Assembly (NCBI GenBank): GCA_016294165.1
Contig: JAEDCM010000003.1
Location: 15,703 to 79,702 of the forward strand
Direction of reading: 5' to 3'
Source: Anaeroplasmataceae bacterium
Lineage (GTDB): Bacteria > Bacillota_I > Bacilli_A > Acholeplasmatales > JAEDCM01
Length of the DNA stretch: 64,000 nt
The notes beneath the pieces were generated by a model. The model saw nothing but the letters and a program-made list of their open reading frames with translations, had not been told where the DNA came from and made no database searches. Made by a program: the position numbers and the translations under genes. Shown here piece after piece: positions 26,896 through 39,244 of the stretch. Every line of letters starts with the position of its first letter. The stretch's first letter is position 1.

Positions 26896-29252
26896 TGAGA
26901 GCGAGCTTAAATTTTATTAAAGATTTTGTGGATGCTAATATGAGCATCGAGGAATTAGAAAGATTGATTTCCTTACATGTAATTGAAGTAGAAGGCATTT
27001 CTAAATTAGTTGAAGCTTCAAATTTAACTATTGGTGAGGTTCTTGAATGTGAAATGTATCCCGATAGTGACCATCTTCATGTGTGTAAGGTTGATGTTGG
27101 TAATGAAGAATTACAAATCGTTTGTGGTGCACCGAACTGTACTAAAGGAATTAAGGTAATCGTAGCTTTAGTTGGCGCTGTTTTACCTGGTGATTTTAAA
27201 ATTAAAAAATCAAAGGTTCGTGGAATTGAATCATGTGGAATGCTATGCTCACTACAAGAATTAGGTATTCCAGAATCATTTGTGCCTGAAGAGTTTAAAA
27301 ATGGAATCTTTATTTTTGATGAAAACGCGCAAGTAGGGGAAAATCCTTTAGCTTATTTAGGTTTAGATGACACAATTATTGAGTTAGGTTTAACGCCAAA
27401 TAGAGGTGACTTATTAAGCCATTTAGGAATTGCATATGACATCGCTGCTGCATCTAAAAAGCCTGTTACTTATCTAGCTCCTATTATGAAAAATAATAAG
27501 GAAAGTAGTTTAAGTGTTAAATTAGAAACTAGTGATTGTTATGCATATTATGCAAGAAAAATCAATAATGTTAAAATTGCTGAATCACCATGGTGGTTAA
27601 AGTCAAGATTAATGGCATGTGGTGTAAGACCAATTAATAATGTGGTGGATATCACAAACTATGTCATGCTTGAGTTAGGTCAACCACTACATGCATTTGA
27701 TGCCGATGTTATTGGAAATAATATTGTTGTTAGAAATGCTTATGATAATGAAGAAATGAACACATTAGATGAGATGAAGCGTGTACTAAATTCTGGTGAT
27801 ATTGTGATTACTGATGGAACTAAACCAATGGCTTTAGGAGGAGTAATGGGTGGATTGGAATCTTCTGTTACAGATAAAACAGTAAATATTGTTTTAGAAT
27901 CAGCAATATTTAATCCACAAGCAATTAGAAAAACATCAACAAGATTAGCATTAAGAAGTGAATCATCAATGCGTTATGAAAGAAAGGTTGATCCAAATCG
28001 TGTAATGCTTGCGCTTGATCGTGCATCACAATTGTTTAATGAATTAGCAGGGGCTCTAGTTGATGAAAACTATACATGCGTTGATAATACCGATAAGAAT
28101 GATAAGATTATTTATGTTAATGTTGAAAGATTAAATAATTATCTAGGAACTAAATTGTCTAATGAAGAGGTTATTTCTATTTTTGAAGATTTATGCTTTG
28201 AAGCTTGCTTAGAAAATAATGAAATTAAGGTAATGGTTCCTACAAGAAGAGTAGATATCAACAATTATCAAGATTTAACTGAAGAGATCGCAAGAATGTA
28301 TGGGTTTGAAAACATTGAATCAACTCTTCCAGTTACTGATTCAAAGGGCGCCTTAACTGAAACACAAAAGAAGGTTCGTTCATTAAGACATGCTTTAGCT
28401 AATTTAGGTTTCAATGAAACAGTGAATTATTCATTGATTGCTAAAAAGGATGTAGATAAATTTAGAGAGGTTGAAAGCTCTATTTCATTGTTAATGCCAA
28501 TGACTGAAGAAAGAGAAACTCTAAGATTATCATTGATTAATAGTATGGTTGAGGCTTTCAAATACAATAAAGCTCGTCAAAATTCCAATTTAGCTCTATT
28601 TGAAATTGGCCGAATTTATAATGAAAATGAAGATTTAGTATTATCATGCGGATTAATGGGATTGTATGAATCATCATTATGGCAAGGTAAGAAGGTTTTA
28701 GCTGATTTCTATTTATTAAAAGGAATTTTAGATCATACATTAGATCTATTAGGATATAAAGCAACTTATAAAAAAGCTGTTAATAGAGGATTACATGATG
28801 GTCAAACAGCTGAAGTATATGTTAATAACACAAAAATTGGAGTTATCGGAGCATTACATCCAAATGTTTTAAAGGAAAATGATTTAGATAAAGCTTATGC
28901 TTTTGAACTTAACTTAACTACTTTATTTAATTGTAAGCCGGAAGAATTCAAATATATGTCAACTCCAAAATATCCAGCTATTACTAGAGATTTAGCAATT
29001 CTAATTAATAAAGATGTTGCGGCTCAAGATATTTTAGCTTTAGTTAAGCAAACAGGAAAAAAGACATTAGTTGATTTAAAAGTATTTGATGTTTATGAAG
29101 GAGATAAAATTGATTCTAGTTTAAAATCAATTGCTATTTCATTAACATTTAGAGACAACGAAAAAACATTATTGAGTGAAGATGTTGATAAATTAGTTGG
29201 TAGTATTTTAAAAAGATTAGAATTTATTTATCAAGCTAAATTAAGATCATAA
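26895..29252 (+). CDS. pheT: Phenylalanyl-tRNA synthetase beta subunit
   Basis: 785 residues, standard length. N-terminal tRNA-binding (EMAP-like) domain at about 40-150 with SDHLHVCKVDVG and QIVCGAPN; the B3/B4 editing region at about 200-370 (QPLHAFDAD); B5 domain about 400-470; a catalytic-like domain; and a C-terminal anticodon-binding ferredoxin fold near 690-785 (PKYPAITRDLAI). The ATG overlaps the last A of the pheS stop codon, so the subunits are translated in step. Confidence 0.97.
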   Translation: MRASLNFIKDFVDANMSIEELERLISLHVIEVEGISKLVEASNLTIGEVLECEMYPDSDHLHVCKVDVGNEELQIVCGAPNCTKGIKVIVALVGAVLPGDFKIKKSKVRGIESCGMLCSLQELGIPESFVPEEFKNGIFIFDENAQVGENPLAYLGLDDTIIELGLTPNRGDLLSHLGIAYDIAAASKKPVTYLAPIMKNNKESSLSVKLETSDCYAYYARKINNVKIAESPWWLKSRLMACGVRPINNVVDITNYVMLELGQPLHAFDADVIGNNIVVRNAYDNEEMNTLDEMKRVLNSGDIVITDGTKPMALGGVMGGLESSVTDKTVNIVLESAIFNPQAIRKTSTRLALRSESSMRYERKVDPNRVMLALDRASQLFNELAGALVDENYTCVDNTDKNDKIIYVNVERLNNYLGTKLSNEEVISIFEDLCFEACLENNEIKVMVPTRRVDINNYQDLTEEIARMYGFENIESTLPVTDSKGALTETQKKVRSLRHALANLGFNETVNYSLIAKKDVDKFREVESSISLLMPMTEERETLRLSLINSMVEAFKYNKARQNSNLALFEIGRIYNENEDLVLSCGLMGLYESSLWQGKKVLADFYLLKGILDHTLDLLGYKATYKKAVNRGLHDGQTAEVYVNNTKIGVIGALHPNVLKENDLDKAYAFELNLTTLFNCKPEEFKYMSTPKYPAITRDLAILINKDVAAQDILALVKQTGKKTLVDLKVFDVYEGDKIDSSLKSIAISLTFRDNEKTLLSEDVDKLVGSILKRLEFIYQAKLRS

Positions 29253-29326
29253 AAAAGGACAAAAGAATAAATTGTCCGTGTACAAAAAACAAGTGGTATA
29301 TTTTTGTGCTTTATTTTAATAAAGTG

Positions 29327-29355
29327 TTGACTTTAAAGAGCCAATTATATATAAT
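29327..29355 (+). promoter_or_regulatory. Promoter of the ilv-leu operon
   Basis: TTGACT at 29327-29332, 17-bp spacer, TATAAT at 29350-29355. Confidence 0.88.
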
Positions 29356-29361
29356 ATAAAA

Positions 29362-29626
29362 AAATAGCAAAGGTTATGATTGGGACGAGTAATTTAGTGT
29401 ATTCCTTTGTAGAGAGCTATCATTTGGTGAAAGATAGTAAGGAGCTTAAATGAATATCACCCATAAACTGTCTTCTGAAATTATAGTAGGAAAGAACGGC
29501 TGATGTCCGTTATGTCATCTAGTATCTATTTTATAGATATCAACAAGGTGGTTATCGAGAGATAACAATTAGAGTGGTACCGCAGAACAGTATGGTTTTG
29601 TCTCTTTGAGATGAAACCATTTTTTT
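29362..29626 (+). promoter_or_regulatory. T-box riboswitch, isoleucine-specific (AUC)
   Basis: T-box core TTAGAGTGGTACCGCAG near 29569-29585. The specifier candidate ATC at 29456-29458 is in the context GAAT-ATC-ACCC, parallel to the Phe leader in this window. The terminator arms are ATGGTTT (29592-29598) and AAACCAT (29614-29620), with an inner TCTC/GAGA stem and six T. Low charging of tRNA-Ile should switch on the whole ilvH-ilvB operon. The Ile specifier matches the citramalate-based content of the operon. Confidence 0.9.
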
Positions 29627-29650
29627 ATAGCGAAGAAAAGAGGTTATAAG

Positions 29651-30145
29651 ATGGAAAGACATATTTTATCAGTACTAGCCTTAAATCATTCGGGAGTTTT
29701 AAGTAAAATTTCAGGATTGTTTAGCCGCCGCGGGTATAATATTGATTGCTTCTCAGCTGGTGTAACTGAAGATCCAAAGCTATCACGAATGACAATTGTT
29801 GTTCACACTGATCCAATTACCTTAGAACAAATTAAAAATCAATTAGAAAAATTAATTGATGTTATTAAGGTTGTGGAGCTTAAAGAGAATGAAGCAGTAT
29901 TTCGTGAACTAGTAATGATTAAGATTGAGGCAACCAAAGAAAATAGAGCGGAAATATTAGAAATTGTAAATATTTTTAGAGCTCATATCGTGGATGTAGG
30001 TAAGAATTCATTAGTTGTTGAAATAACTGGTGATGAGAGTAAGATTAATGCCTTAATTGGAATGTTAGAAGGTTATGGTATCAAAGAAATTACGCGTACA
30101 GGATTATCCGCAATTATGCGTGGTAGTCAAGAATTAAAGGATTAA
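29651..30145 (+). CDS. ilvH: Acetolactate synthase small (regulatory) subunit
   Basis: 164 residues. N-terminal ACT domain (HILSVLALNHSGVLSKISGLFSRRGYNI) that senses valine, followed by the C-terminal ALS_SS domain to residue ~160. It regulates the IlvB catalytic subunit, which is encoded at the far end of the same operon (37421). That separation is unusual, since ilvB and ilvH are normally adjacent. First gene after the Ile T-box. Confidence 0.95.
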   Translation: MERHILSVLALNHSGVLSKISGLFSRRGYNIDCFSAGVTEDPKLSRMTIVVHTDPITLEQIKNQLEKLIDVIKVVELKENEAVFRELVMIKIEATKENRAEILEIVNIFRAHIVDVGKNSLVVEITGDESKINALIGMLEGYGIKEITRTGLSAIMRGSQELKD

Positions 30146-30166
30146 CCAAGTTAATCAACTTGTTAA

Positions 30167-31219
<1,053 letters not shown>

Positions 31220-31250
31220 TTAGTTTTTGATTATAAGTGGAGGTGAGAAA

Positions 31251-32822
31251 ATGAAAGAGATTGCCATTTTTGATTCAACACTTAGAGATGGAGCACAAGG
31301 CGAAGGAATTTCATTTTCGGTAGCCGATAAAATTAGAATAGCTTTAACATTAGATGAACTAGGAATCCCGTTTATTGAAGCGGGAAATCCTGGTTCTAAT
31401 GCTAAAGATTTAGAGTTTTTTAAGGAAGCTAGCAAGCTTGAATTAAAAAAATCGATGCTAGTTGCTTTTGGGGCAACAAGAAGAGCTAATACAAATGTAT
31501 GTGATGATGCAAACCTAAATGCTTTATTAACTGCTAATACTAAGGCAGTTGCTATTTTTGGTAAGTCATGGGATTTTCATGTTACAGACATCATCAAGAC
31601 AACCTTAGAAGAAAACATTAACATGATTAGTGATACTATTAAGTATTTAAAATCTAAAGGAAAAATCGTCATCTATGATGCCGAGCATTTTTTTGATGGG
31701 TATAAAAATAATATGGAATATGCACTAAGAACTTTGAAGGCTGCCTCTGATGCTGGAGCTGATTACATTACCCTATGTGATACAAATGGTGGAGCATTTC
31801 CTGATGAGGTTTTTGAAATTAGTAGAACAGTTTGTAAGTTGATTGGTGGAAATATTGGGATTCATGCACATGAAGATGCAGGGATGGCTATAAGTAATAG
31901 TATTATGGCTGTGTTCGCTGGATGCAATATGGTTCAAGGGACCTTTGTTGGATTTGGTGAAAGATGTGGAAATGCAAATTTGAGTGCGATTATTTCTAAC
32001 CTACAGCTAAAGAAAAATTATCATTGTATTGATGATTTATCAAAGCTAACATCATATGCCAATAAAATATGCGAAATCTCTAATGTTCAATTAAATGAAA
32101 AGCTTCCGTATGTTGGAAAAAGTGCGTTTGCGCATAAGGCGGGAATGCATATTGATGGTGTTTTAAAGAATAGCGAATCTTTTGAGCATGTCAGTCCAAG
32201 TGCGGTTGGAAATGATAGAAGATTTTTAGTTAGTGAAGTAGCTGGAAGAAGCACAGTTGTGGAGAAAATATGTAGGTTTGTACCTAACGTTGATAAAAAT
32301 GATCCAGTGATTTCTGAGATAATCAGTCGTATAAAGGAATTAGAATATCTTGGTTATCAATTTGAGGGTGCAGATGCATCATTTGAATTATTAGTTAGAA
32401 AGATTATGGGAACTTATAAGAGTTCATTTGTTTTGGATAAATTTAAGATTATAACTGAGGATAGATTAGGAGCTAAAGGACATTCTGCATCAGCAATCAT
32501 TAAGATTAACGTTGATGGTAAGGAAGAAATCAAAGCATCCGAAGGAGAAGGTCCGGTTAACGCTCTAGATACGGCGTTAAGAAATGCTCTTGAGGTTTTT
32601 TACCCAAAATTAAAGGACGTACGTTTAACCGATTATAAGGTTAGAGTTTTAGAACCTAAGGAGGCAACAGCTGCCAACGTTAGAGTTTTGATTGAATCAT
32701 CTGATGGTGTTGATTCATGGTCGACTGTTGGGGTTTCAAATGACATTATTGAAGCCAGCTGGCAAGCATTAGTTGATTCTTTAGAATATAAGATAATTAA
32801 AGATTATGAGGGAGGAAATTAA
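31251..32822 (+). CDS. cimA: (R)-citramalate synthase
   Basis: 523 residues. Condenses pyruvate with acetyl-CoA to give citramalate, the first step of threonine-independent isoleucine synthesis. The N-terminal TIM barrel begins [18 protein letters not shown], followed by [13 protein letters not shown]; the metal-binding HAHEDAGMA and the C-terminal LeuA-type regulatory domain (about 395-520) are present. The EGISFSV and AGNPGSNPKD-type motifs and the >500-residue length mark the CimA subgroup rather than 2-isopropylmalate synthase LeuA or homocitrate synthase. Start at ATG 31251 with GGAGGTG upstream. Confidence 0.9.
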   Translation: MKEIAIFDSTLRDGAQGEGISFSVADKIRIALTLDELGIPFIEAGNPGSNAKDLEFFKEASKLELKKSMLVAFGATRRANTNVCDDANLNALLTANTKAVAIFGKSWDFHVTDIIKTTLEENINMISDTIKYLKSKGKIVIYDAEHFFDGYKNNMEYALRTLKAASDAGADYITLCDTNGGAFPDEVFEISRTVCKLIGGNIGIHAHEDAGMAISNSIMAVFAGCNMVQGTFVGFGERCGNANLSAIISNLQLKKNYHCIDDLSKLTSYANKICEISNVQLNEKLPYVGKSAFAHKAGMHIDGVLKNSESFEHVSPSAVGNDRRFLVSEVAGRSTVVEKICRFVPNVDKNDPVISEIISRIKELEYLGYQFEGADASFELLVRKIMGTYKSSFVLDKFKIITEDRLGAKGHSASAIIKINVDGKEEIKASEGEGPVNALDTALRNALEVFYPKLKDVRLTDYKVRVLEPKEATAANVRVLIESSDGVDSWSTVGVSNDIIEASWQALVDSLEYKIIKDYEGGN

Positions 32823-32824
32823 TT

Positions 32825-34096
32825 ATGGGAATGACAATGACTCAAAAAATTCTAGCAGCTCATGCTGGACTAGATAGTGTTGTTGCAGGACAATTAATTG
32901 AAGCAAAATTAGATTTAGTATTAGGAAATGACATTACAAGCCCTGTAGCTGTAAAGGAATTTTCTAAAATTGGAAAAGAAAAGGTATTTGATAATAGTAA
33001 AATTGCCATTGTACCTGACCACTTTACACCAAATAAAGATATTAAGGCGGCTGAACAATGCAAATTAATTCGTGAATTTGCGGTTAAGCAAGATCTTAAA
33101 AACTATTTTGAAGTTGGACAAATGGGAATTGAACATGCATTAATCCCTGAAAAAGGATTAGTAGTTGCTGGTGATGTTGTAATCGGTGCTGATTCACATA
33201 CTTGTACATATGGAGCATTAGGTGCTTTCTCAACAGGTGTTGGATCAACAGATATGGCTGCTGGTATGGCAACTGGTAAAGCATGGTTTAAGGTTCCAGG
33301 AGCATTAAAATTTGTTTTAACTGGAAAACCAAGTAAATATGTAACAGGTAAAGATGTTATCCTACATATCATCGGTATGATTGGTGTTGATGGAGCATTA
33401 TATAAATCAATGGAATTCGTTGGTGATGGTATTAAAAATTTAAGCATGGATTCACGTTTATCAATGGCTAATATGGCAATTGAAGCGGGAGCTAAAAATG
33501 GTATCTTCCCAGTTGATGAATTAACTATTGAATACATTAAGGCTCACAGTACTAAAGAATATAAGGCTTATGAAGCTGATCCAGATGCTGTATATGATGC
33601 AGTATATGAGATTAATCTTGCAGAGGTAAGACCTACTGTTGCTTTCCCTCATTTACCAGAAAACACAAAGACAGTTGATGAAATTGGTGAAACTGAGGTT
33701 AAGATTGATCAAGTAGTAATTGGTTCATGTACAAATGGACGTATGGAAGATTTACGTATGGCACGTGATATCTTAAAAGGTAAAAAGGTTGCTAAAGGAG
33801 TAAGAGTTGTTGTTTTCCCTGGTACTCAAAAGATTTATTTACAAGCTATTAAAGAAGGAATTGCAACTGATTTAGTGGAAGCTGGATGTGTATTTAGTAC
33901 TCCAACATGCGGACCATGCTTAGGTGGACATATGGGTATTTTAGCTGAAGGTGAAAGAGCTGTTTCAACAACAAACAGAAACTTTGTTGGACGTATGGGA
34001 CATGTTAAATCAGAGGTTTATTTAGCAAGCCCTGCTGTTGCTGCTGCATCAGCATTAACAGGATATATTTCAAATCCAGAAAAGGTGGTAAAATAA
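32825..34096 (+). CDS. leuC: 3-isopropylmalate/citramalate dehydratase large subunit
   Basis: 423 residues, HacA/archaeal-type LeuC length. Aconitase-family [4Fe-4S] ligands: the cysteine in ADSHTCTYG (first ligand region), [11 protein letters not shown] near residue 301 and [10 protein letters not shown] near 361. Together with LeuD it isomerises citramalate to methylmalate here, and isopropylmalate if LeuA is present elsewhere. GGAGG precedes the ATG. Confidence 0.95.
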   Translation: MGMTMTQKILAAHAGLDSVVAGQLIEAKLDLVLGNDITSPVAVKEFSKIGKEKVFDNSKIAIVPDHFTPNKDIKAAEQCKLIREFAVKQDLKNYFEVGQMGIEHALIPEKGLVVAGDVVIGADSHTCTYGALGAFSTGVGSTDMAAGMATGKAWFKVPGALKFVLTGKPSKYVTGKDVILHIIGMIGVDGALYKSMEFVGDGIKNLSMDSRLSMANMAIEAGAKNGIFPVDELTIEYIKAHSTKEYKAYEADPDAVYDAVYEINLAEVRPTVAFPHLPENTKTVDEIGETEVKIDQVVIGSCTNGRMEDLRMARDILKGKKVAKGVRVVVFPGTQKIYLQAIKEGIATDLVEAGCVFSTPTCGPCLGGHMGILAEGERAVSTTNRNFVGRMGHVKSEVYLASPAVAAASALTGYISNPEKVVK

Positions 34097-34097
34097 C

Positions 34098-34601
34098 ATG
34101 GAAAATGCAAAAGGAAGAGTTTTTCGCTATGGGGAAAATATTGATACAGACGTTATCATTCCCGCACGCTTTTTAAACACAAGCGATCCTCAAGAGTTAG
34201 CACAACACTGCATGGAGGATTCAATGCAAGATATCAACGCTGGATTGCCTAAATTTATTTTAAGAGTTAACCAAGGTGATATTATTGTTGCTGATAAGAA
34301 CTTTGGATGTGGTTCAAGTAGAGAGCATGCACCAATCGCTATTAAAGCTGCTGGTGTTAGCTGCGTAATCGCAAGAACATTTGCTCGTATCTTCTATCGT
34401 AATGCTATTAACATTGGATTGCCAATCCTTGAATGTGATGAAGCATGTGATAATATCAAGGATGGAGATATTGTAAGCGTTGATTTTAATACAGGAATTA
34501 TTACAAACGAAACAACAAATCAAAAATTTCAAGCACAACCATTCCCAGAATTTATGCAAAAGATTATCGCTGCTAATGGTTTAGTAAATTATATTAAATA
34601 A
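34098..34601 (+). CDS. leuD: 3-isopropylmalate/citramalate dehydratase small subunit
   Basis: 167 residues, the short form that pairs with 420-residue LeuC. Swivel-domain motifs: [17 protein letters not shown] near residue 12, the substrate-loop [19 protein letters not shown] near 65-80 and [14 protein letters not shown] near 95. Starts 1 nt after leuC. Confidence 0.95.
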   Translation: MENAKGRVFRYGENIDTDVIIPARFLNTSDPQELAQHCMEDSMQDINAGLPKFILRVNQGDIIVADKNFGCGSSREHAPIAIKAAGVSCVIARTFARIFYRNAINIGLPILECDEACDNIKDGDIVSVDFNTGIITNETTNQKFQAQPFPEFMQKIIAANGLVNYIK

Positions 34602-34615
34602 GGGAGTATTAGAAA

Positions 34616-35701
34616 ATGGAATTTAATATTGTTACATTACCTGGTGATGGAATTGGACCAGATATCGTAAGAGAAGCTGTAAAAGTTTTGAATAAGGTTG
34701 GAGAATTATACAACCACAAATTTAACATTGTTGAAAAAAGAATGGGTGGAATTGCTATTGATATGGATGGTTGTTCACTACCTCAAGATACAATTGATGC
34801 ATGTCTTAAATCAGATGCTGTTTTACTAGGAGCTGTTGGTGGTCCTAAATGGGACAATCTTCCAAACGGAGATCGTCCTGAAAAAGGATTACTTGGAATT
34901 CGTGGAGCTTTAAAACTTTTCGCTAATCTAAGACCAGCGGTTTTATATCCACAATTAAAGTTTGCTTCACCTTTAAAGGAAAGTGTTATTGGTGATTCAT
35001 TAGATATTTTAATTGTACGTGAATTAACTGGTGGTATGTATTTTGGTGAAAAAGCTAATTCTCCTAAATATAATCCAGAAGATCCAATGTGCTGGGCATC
35101 AGATCAAGAAAAATACTACGTTTATGAAATTGAAAGAATCATTAAGGTAGGTATGGATGCTGCTATGAAGCGTAATAAAAAAGTATGTTTAGTTGACAAA
35201 GCTAACGTGCTTGAATCTTCAAGATTATGGAGAAGAGTAATGGAAAGAATTGCTCCATTATACCCAGAAGTAAGTGTAACATATCAATATGTTGATAACG
35301 CTGCAATGCAATTAATTGGAAATCCAGGACAATTTGATGTTATAATTACATCAAACATCTTTGGAGATATTTTAAGTGATGAAGCATCAAGAGTTACTGG
35401 TTCAATTGGTATGCTTGCATCAGCTTCATTAGGAAGTGAAAAGTTAGGATTATATGAACCAATTCATGGTTCTGCGCCAGATATCGCTGGTATGAATATT
35501 GCTAATCCACTTGCGACAATTCTATCAATCCCTATGATGTTTAGATATTCTTTAGGTTTAGATAAAGAAGCTAAGGCTATTGAAGACGCTGTAATGACTG
35601 TTTTAAATAACAATTATCGTACTGGAGATATCATGAGTGAAGGTATGATTAAGGTCGGAACAAAAGAAATGGGAGACTTAGTTGTAAATGCGTTAAAATA
35701 A
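34616..35701 (+). CDS. leuB: 3-isopropylmalate/methylmalate dehydrogenase
   Basis: 361 residues. NAD-dependent decarboxylating dehydrogenase: [18 protein letters not shown] at the start, AVGGPKWD near residue 75, the [11 protein letters not shown] active-site loop near 138 and the [11 protein letters not shown] metal site near 245, then [12 protein letters not shown]. In this operon it most likely oxidises 3-methylmalate to 2-ketobutyrate. Confidence 0.95.
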   Translation: MEFNIVTLPGDGIGPDIVREAVKVLNKVGELYNHKFNIVEKRMGGIAIDMDGCSLPQDTIDACLKSDAVLLGAVGGPKWDNLPNGDRPEKGLLGIRGALKLFANLRPAVLYPQLKFASPLKESVIGDSLDILIVRELTGGMYFGEKANSPKYNPEDPMCWASDQEKYYVYEIERIIKVGMDAAMKRNKKVCLVDKANVLESSRLWRRVMERIAPLYPEVSVTYQYVDNAAMQLIGNPGQFDVIITSNIFGDILSDEASRVTGSIGMLASASLGSEKLGLYEPIHGSAPDIAGMNIANPLATILSIPMMFRYSLGLDKEAKAIEDAVMTVLNNNYRTGDIMSEGMIKVGTKEMGDLVVNALK

Positions 35702-35703
35702 TT

Positions 35704-35723
35704 GGGTACCTAGGTACCCTTTT
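35704..35723 (+). terminator. Weak intra-operon hairpin between leuB and ilvD
   Basis: GGGTACC (35704-35710) and GGTACCC (35713-35719) pair as a perfect palindrome followed by only four T. Probably a partial terminator or mRNA-stability element between the two halves of the operon. Confidence 0.5.
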
Positions 35724-35748
35724 AAAGCAAAATAAGGAGGATTTAAAA

Positions 35749-37410
35749 ATGAAAAGTGATAGTATAAAAAAAGGAGCTGCAAGAGTTCCAAATCGTTCAT
35801 TATTTAAAGCAATGGGTTATACTGATGAGGAAATCGATCGTCCATTGATTGGAGTTGTTACTGCCAAGAGTGAAATCGTTCCCGGTCATATTAATCTTGA
35901 TAAAATAACAGAGGCTGTTAAACGTGGTATTTTAATGGCTGGTGGTACTCCAATTGAAATTCCTGCTATCGGTGTATGCGATGGTATTGCAATGGGACAT
36001 ATCGGAATGAAATATTCACTAGTAACAAGAGAATTGATTGCGGATTCATTAGAATGTATGGCAACAGCTCATGCTTTTGATGGTTTAGTTTTAGTTCCTA
36101 ACTGTGATAAGATTGTTCCAGGAATGCTTATGGGTGCTTTAAGAATGAATTTACCTACAGTTGTATGTAGTGGTGGACCAATGCTTGCTGGTCATGTAAA
36201 TGGTAAAAAATCAAATTTATCAGTCACATTTGAAGCTGTTGGGGCATACAATGCTGGTAAAATAACTGAAGCTGAATTAAAGGAATATGAAGATCATGCT
36301 TGTCCAGGATGCGGTTCTTGTAGTGGAATGTATACGGCCAACTCAATGAACTGTATGTGCGAGGTTTTAGGTATTGCTTTACCAGGGCATGGAAGTATTC
36401 CAGCTGTGTTTGCAGAAAGAATTCGTCTTGCTAAGCAATCTGGTATGCAAGTAATGGAAATGTATAGAAAAAATATTAAGATTAGAGATATCTTAAATGA
36501 AAAAGCTTTTGAAAATTCATTAACTGCAGATATGGCATTAGGATGTAGCACAAATACAATGCTACATTTACCTGCTATTGCTCATGAAGCAGGTGTAAAA
36601 ATAAATTTAGATTTGGCCAATGAAATTAGTAAGAGAACACCAAATCTTTGCCATTTAGCTCCAGCGGGAGATACTCATATGGAGGATTTATATTACGCTG
36701 GTGGGGTTAGTGCAGTAATGAAAGAATTAACTAAGAAAAACTTATTACACACTGATTTGATGACAGTTACAGGTATGACTATTGAACAAAACTTAAAATT
36801 AGCGGTTAATAAGAATCCAAATATTATTAGACCTATCGATAATCCATATTCTGAAACTGGTGGAATCGCGGTATTAAGAGGTAATTTGGCTGTTGATTCA
36901 TGCGTTGTTAAGCGTAGCGCAGTAGCTCCTGAAATGCTTAAACATACAGGGCCTGCTAAGGTATTTAATAGTGAAGAAGAAGCAACTGAAGCAATTAATG
37001 GTGGAAAGATTGTTAAGGGTGATGTAGTTGTTATTCGTTATGAAGGTCCTAAGGGAGGACCTGGTATGCGTGAAATGCTTGCACCAACAGCATGTATTGC
37101 TGGTATGGGATTAGATAAGGATGTTGCTTTAATCACTGATGGTCGTTTCAGTGGTGCAACACGTGGAGCAAGTATTGGTCATGTTTCTCCAGAAGCAGCA
37201 ATGGGTGGTTTAATTGCTTTTGTTGAGGATGGAGATTTAATTAGTATTGATATTAATAACTATAAGATTGAATTATTAGTTTCTGATGAAGAAATTAAAC
37301 GTCGTAAAGAAAATTGGGTTAAACCTGAACCAAAGGTTAAGTCAGGTTACCTTGCAAGATATGCAAAATTAGTAACATCTGCTAATACAGGAGCAATTTT
37401 CGAAGAGTAG
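35749..37410 (+). CDS. ilvD: Dihydroxy-acid dehydratase
   Basis: 553 residues. Fe-S enzyme that dehydrates the dihydroxy acids of Ile and Val synthesis. Cysteine ligands lie in [12 protein letters not shown] near residue 119, [18 protein letters not shown] near 185 and CMCEVLG; the C-terminal motif [20 protein letters not shown] is intact near 465. AAGGAGG precedes the ATG, after the weak hairpin at 35704. Confidence 0.96.
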   Translation: MKSDSIKKGAARVPNRSLFKAMGYTDEEIDRPLIGVVTAKSEIVPGHINLDKITEAVKRGILMAGGTPIEIPAIGVCDGIAMGHIGMKYSLVTRELIADSLECMATAHAFDGLVLVPNCDKIVPGMLMGALRMNLPTVVCSGGPMLAGHVNGKKSNLSVTFEAVGAYNAGKITEAELKEYEDHACPGCGSCSGMYTANSMNCMCEVLGIALPGHGSIPAVFAERIRLAKQSGMQVMEMYRKNIKIRDILNEKAFENSLTADMALGCSTNTMLHLPAIAHEAGVKINLDLANEISKRTPNLCHLAPAGDTHMEDLYYAGGVSAVMKELTKKNLLHTDLMTVTGMTIEQNLKLAVNKNPNIIRPIDNPYSETGGIAVLRGNLAVDSCVVKRSAVAPEMLKHTGPAKVFNSEEEATEAINGGKIVKGDVVVIRYEGPKGGPGMREMLAPTACIAGMGLDKDVALITDGRFSGATRGASIGHVSPEAAMGGLIAFVEDGDLISIDINNYKIELLVSDEEIKRRKENWVKPEPKVKSGYLARYAKLVTSANTGAIFEE

Positions 37411-37420
37411 GAGTGATTTT

Positions 37421-39088
37421 ATGCGATTGAATGGGTCAGATATTTTAGTTGAATGCCTTGTTGAGCAAGGTGTTGATACTGTCTTTGGATATCCCGGAGG
37501 AGCAGTTTTAAATATATATGATGCATTATACAAAAATAAAGATCGTATTAAACATATTTTAACATCGCATGAGCAAGGTGCTAGTCATGCAGCTGATGGA
37601 TATGCTCGTACAACTAAAAAGGTTGGTGTGTGTATTGCAACATCTGGGCCAGGAGCTACAAATACGGTAACAGGGATTGCTACAGCTTATATGGATAGCG
37701 TTCCAATGGTTGTTATTACCGGAAATGTTGGGCTTGCCTTATTAGGTAAGGATTCATTTCAAGAGGTAGATATCACTGGGATAACAACACCGATTACTAA
37801 GCATAATTACATTGTTAAGGATGTTAATTTATTAGCTGATACTGTCCGTGAAGCATTCTATATTGCTTCATCAGGAAGACCAGGACCTGTTTTAATCGAT
37901 ATTCCCAAAAACGTTAGTGCGGAATTTGCGGAGTATACTTATGTTAAGCCTCGTGAAATTATTAGAAGCACTTTCAGAATGAAGGAAAATGATATTATAA
38001 ATGTCGCAAATATTATCAATCAAGCTAAGCGTCCGTTTATTTATGCTGGTGGTGGAGTAAATATTAGTGGTGCAAGTGCAGAATTATTAGAATTTGCTAA
38101 TAAATTAAATGCACCTGTTAGCACTTCATTAATGGGAATAGGTGCATTTCCTGCCAATCACGAGCTTTCAACTGGTTTAATTGGAATGCATGGAAGTCAA
38201 GCTTCAAATATTGGTGCTTCAACATGTGATTGTTTGATTGCTATTGGTGCTAGATTTAGTGATCGTATTGTGAGTGATGTGAAGAATTTTGCTAAAAATG
38301 CTAAAATTGTTCATATTGACATTGATCCAGCAGAAATAGGAAAAAATGTTAAAGTTAGTGGACGTATTATCGGGGATGTTAAGGAAGCTTTGACTAAATT
38401 AATTCCGCTTATTAATAATCAAAGTCTTGATTATGATTGGCTAGAAAAAAACAAACAATTGCGAGAAAATAAAAATAAATGTTATAAGGATGAGGAAAAT
38501 TTAACGCCTAAATTTATCATGGAAGAACTTGATAAGGCCACTAAAAATGATGCAATTGTGACTACTGAAGTAGGTCAACATCAGATGTGGGCTGCTCAGT
38601 TTTACCAGTTCAATAAGCCAAATACCTTAATTACATCAGGTGGCCTAGGAACAATGGGATATGGTATGGGTGCTGCAATTGGTGCTAGTGTTGGTAATCC
38701 GGGAAAAACTATTTGTCATATTGCTGGTGATGGTTCATTTAGAATGAATTTTAATGAGCTTTCAACTGTTAAATATTATGATTTGCCTATTATCACTGTA
38801 ATCATGAACAATGAGGTTTTAGGTATGGTTAGACAATGGCAAACAGCTTTTTATGAGAAACGTTATTCAGAAAGTGTTTTAGATCGTGGTCCAAATTTTA
38901 ATAAGCTTGCGGATGCCTTTGAAATAAATAATTATGATATTTATACAAAAGAAGAATTTGTTAAAGCAATTGATGAAGCAGTTAAGAGCAAAAAAGCTGC
39001 TGTCTTGAATTGTCATATTGCTAAAGATGATAAGGTTTTACCAATGGTTGCTCCGGGTGCTGCAATTGATAATTTAATTTTGGAATAA
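37421..39088 (+). CDS. ilvB: Acetolactate synthase large subunit
   Basis: 555 residues with the three-domain TPP enzyme layout: N-terminal Pyr domain with the catalytic Glu in SHEQGASHAADGYAR near residue 50, a central domain, and the C-terminal PP domain with GDGSFRMNFNELSTVKYYDLP (Mg-TPP motif) near 435. Makes acetolactate for Val/Leu and acetohydroxybutyrate for Ile, together with the small subunit at 29651. Last gene of the operon. Confidence 0.94.
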   Translation: MRLNGSDILVECLVEQGVDTVFGYPGGAVLNIYDALYKNKDRIKHILTSHEQGASHAADGYARTTKKVGVCIATSGPGATNTVTGIATAYMDSVPMVVITGNVGLALLGKDSFQEVDITGITTPITKHNYIVKDVNLLADTVREAFYIASSGRPGPVLIDIPKNVSAEFAEYTYVKPREIIRSTFRMKENDIINVANIINQAKRPFIYAGGGVNISGASAELLEFANKLNAPVSTSLMGIGAFPANHELSTGLIGMHGSQASNIGASTCDCLIAIGARFSDRIVSDVKNFAKNAKIVHIDIDPAEIGKNVKVSGRIIGDVKEALTKLIPLINNQSLDYDWLEKNKQLRENKNKCYKDEENLTPKFIMEELDKATKNDAIVTTEVGQHQMWAAQFYQFNKPNTLITSGGLGTMGYGMGAAIGASVGNPGKTICHIAGDGSFRMNFNELSTVKYYDLPIITVIMNNEVLGMVRQWQTAFYEKRYSESVLDRGPNFNKLADAFEINNYDIYTKEEFVKAIDEAVKSKKAAVLNCHIAKDDKVLPMVAPGAAIDNLILE

Positions 39089-39096
39089 TTTATGAT

Positions 39097-39120
39097 GGGT
39101 GAATTTATTCACCCTTTTTT
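39097..39120 (+). terminator. Terminator of the ilv-leu operon
   Basis: GGGTGAAT (39097-39104) pairs with ATTCACCC (39107-39114), followed by six T. Confidence 0.9.
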
Positions 39121-39152
39121 ATTAAATATTTAATAAAATAATTTGTTTTTCA

Positions 39153-39181
39153 TTGACTAAAATGCGAGGTTTAAGTATAAT
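39153..39181 (+). promoter_or_regulatory. Promoter of the pectinesterase gene
   Basis: TTGACT at 39153-39158, 17-bp spacer, TATAAT at 39176-39181. Confidence 0.88.
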
Positions 39182-39182
39182 T

Positions 39183-39204
39183 AAAGTGTATGCGTTTACA
39201 CTTT
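39183..39204. promoter_or_regulatory. LacI-type operator / cre-like palindrome overlapping the start of transcription
   Basis: Arms AAAGTGTA (39183-39190) and TACACTTT (39197-39204) are perfectly inverted around a CG centre. The core TGTATGCGTTTACA (39187-39200) differs at few positions from the catabolite-response and LacI-family half-site pattern. It begins immediately after the -10 box, a place where bound repressor would block initiation. CcpA or a dedicated pectin-responsive LacI regulator are both possible. Confidence 0.7.
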
Positions 39205-39244
39205 TTTTGTTAAAACAAAAGGTGCAAAGAAGGGAGAAGAAATT

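Larger units (their letters stand above)
29253..29650. other. Intergenic region carrying the ilv operon leader
   Basis: 398 bp with no protein gene. A GGACAA/TTGTCC hairpin just after pheT (near 29258-29277) lacks a T-run. The rest is the promoter at 29327-29355 and the isoleucine T-box. Confidence 0.7.

Noticed and set aside
31251..32822. Annotation as leuA (2-isopropylmalate synthase)
   Set aside because: Length, the EGISFSV and GNPGSNAKD motifs, and the Ile T-box all point to citramalate synthase.
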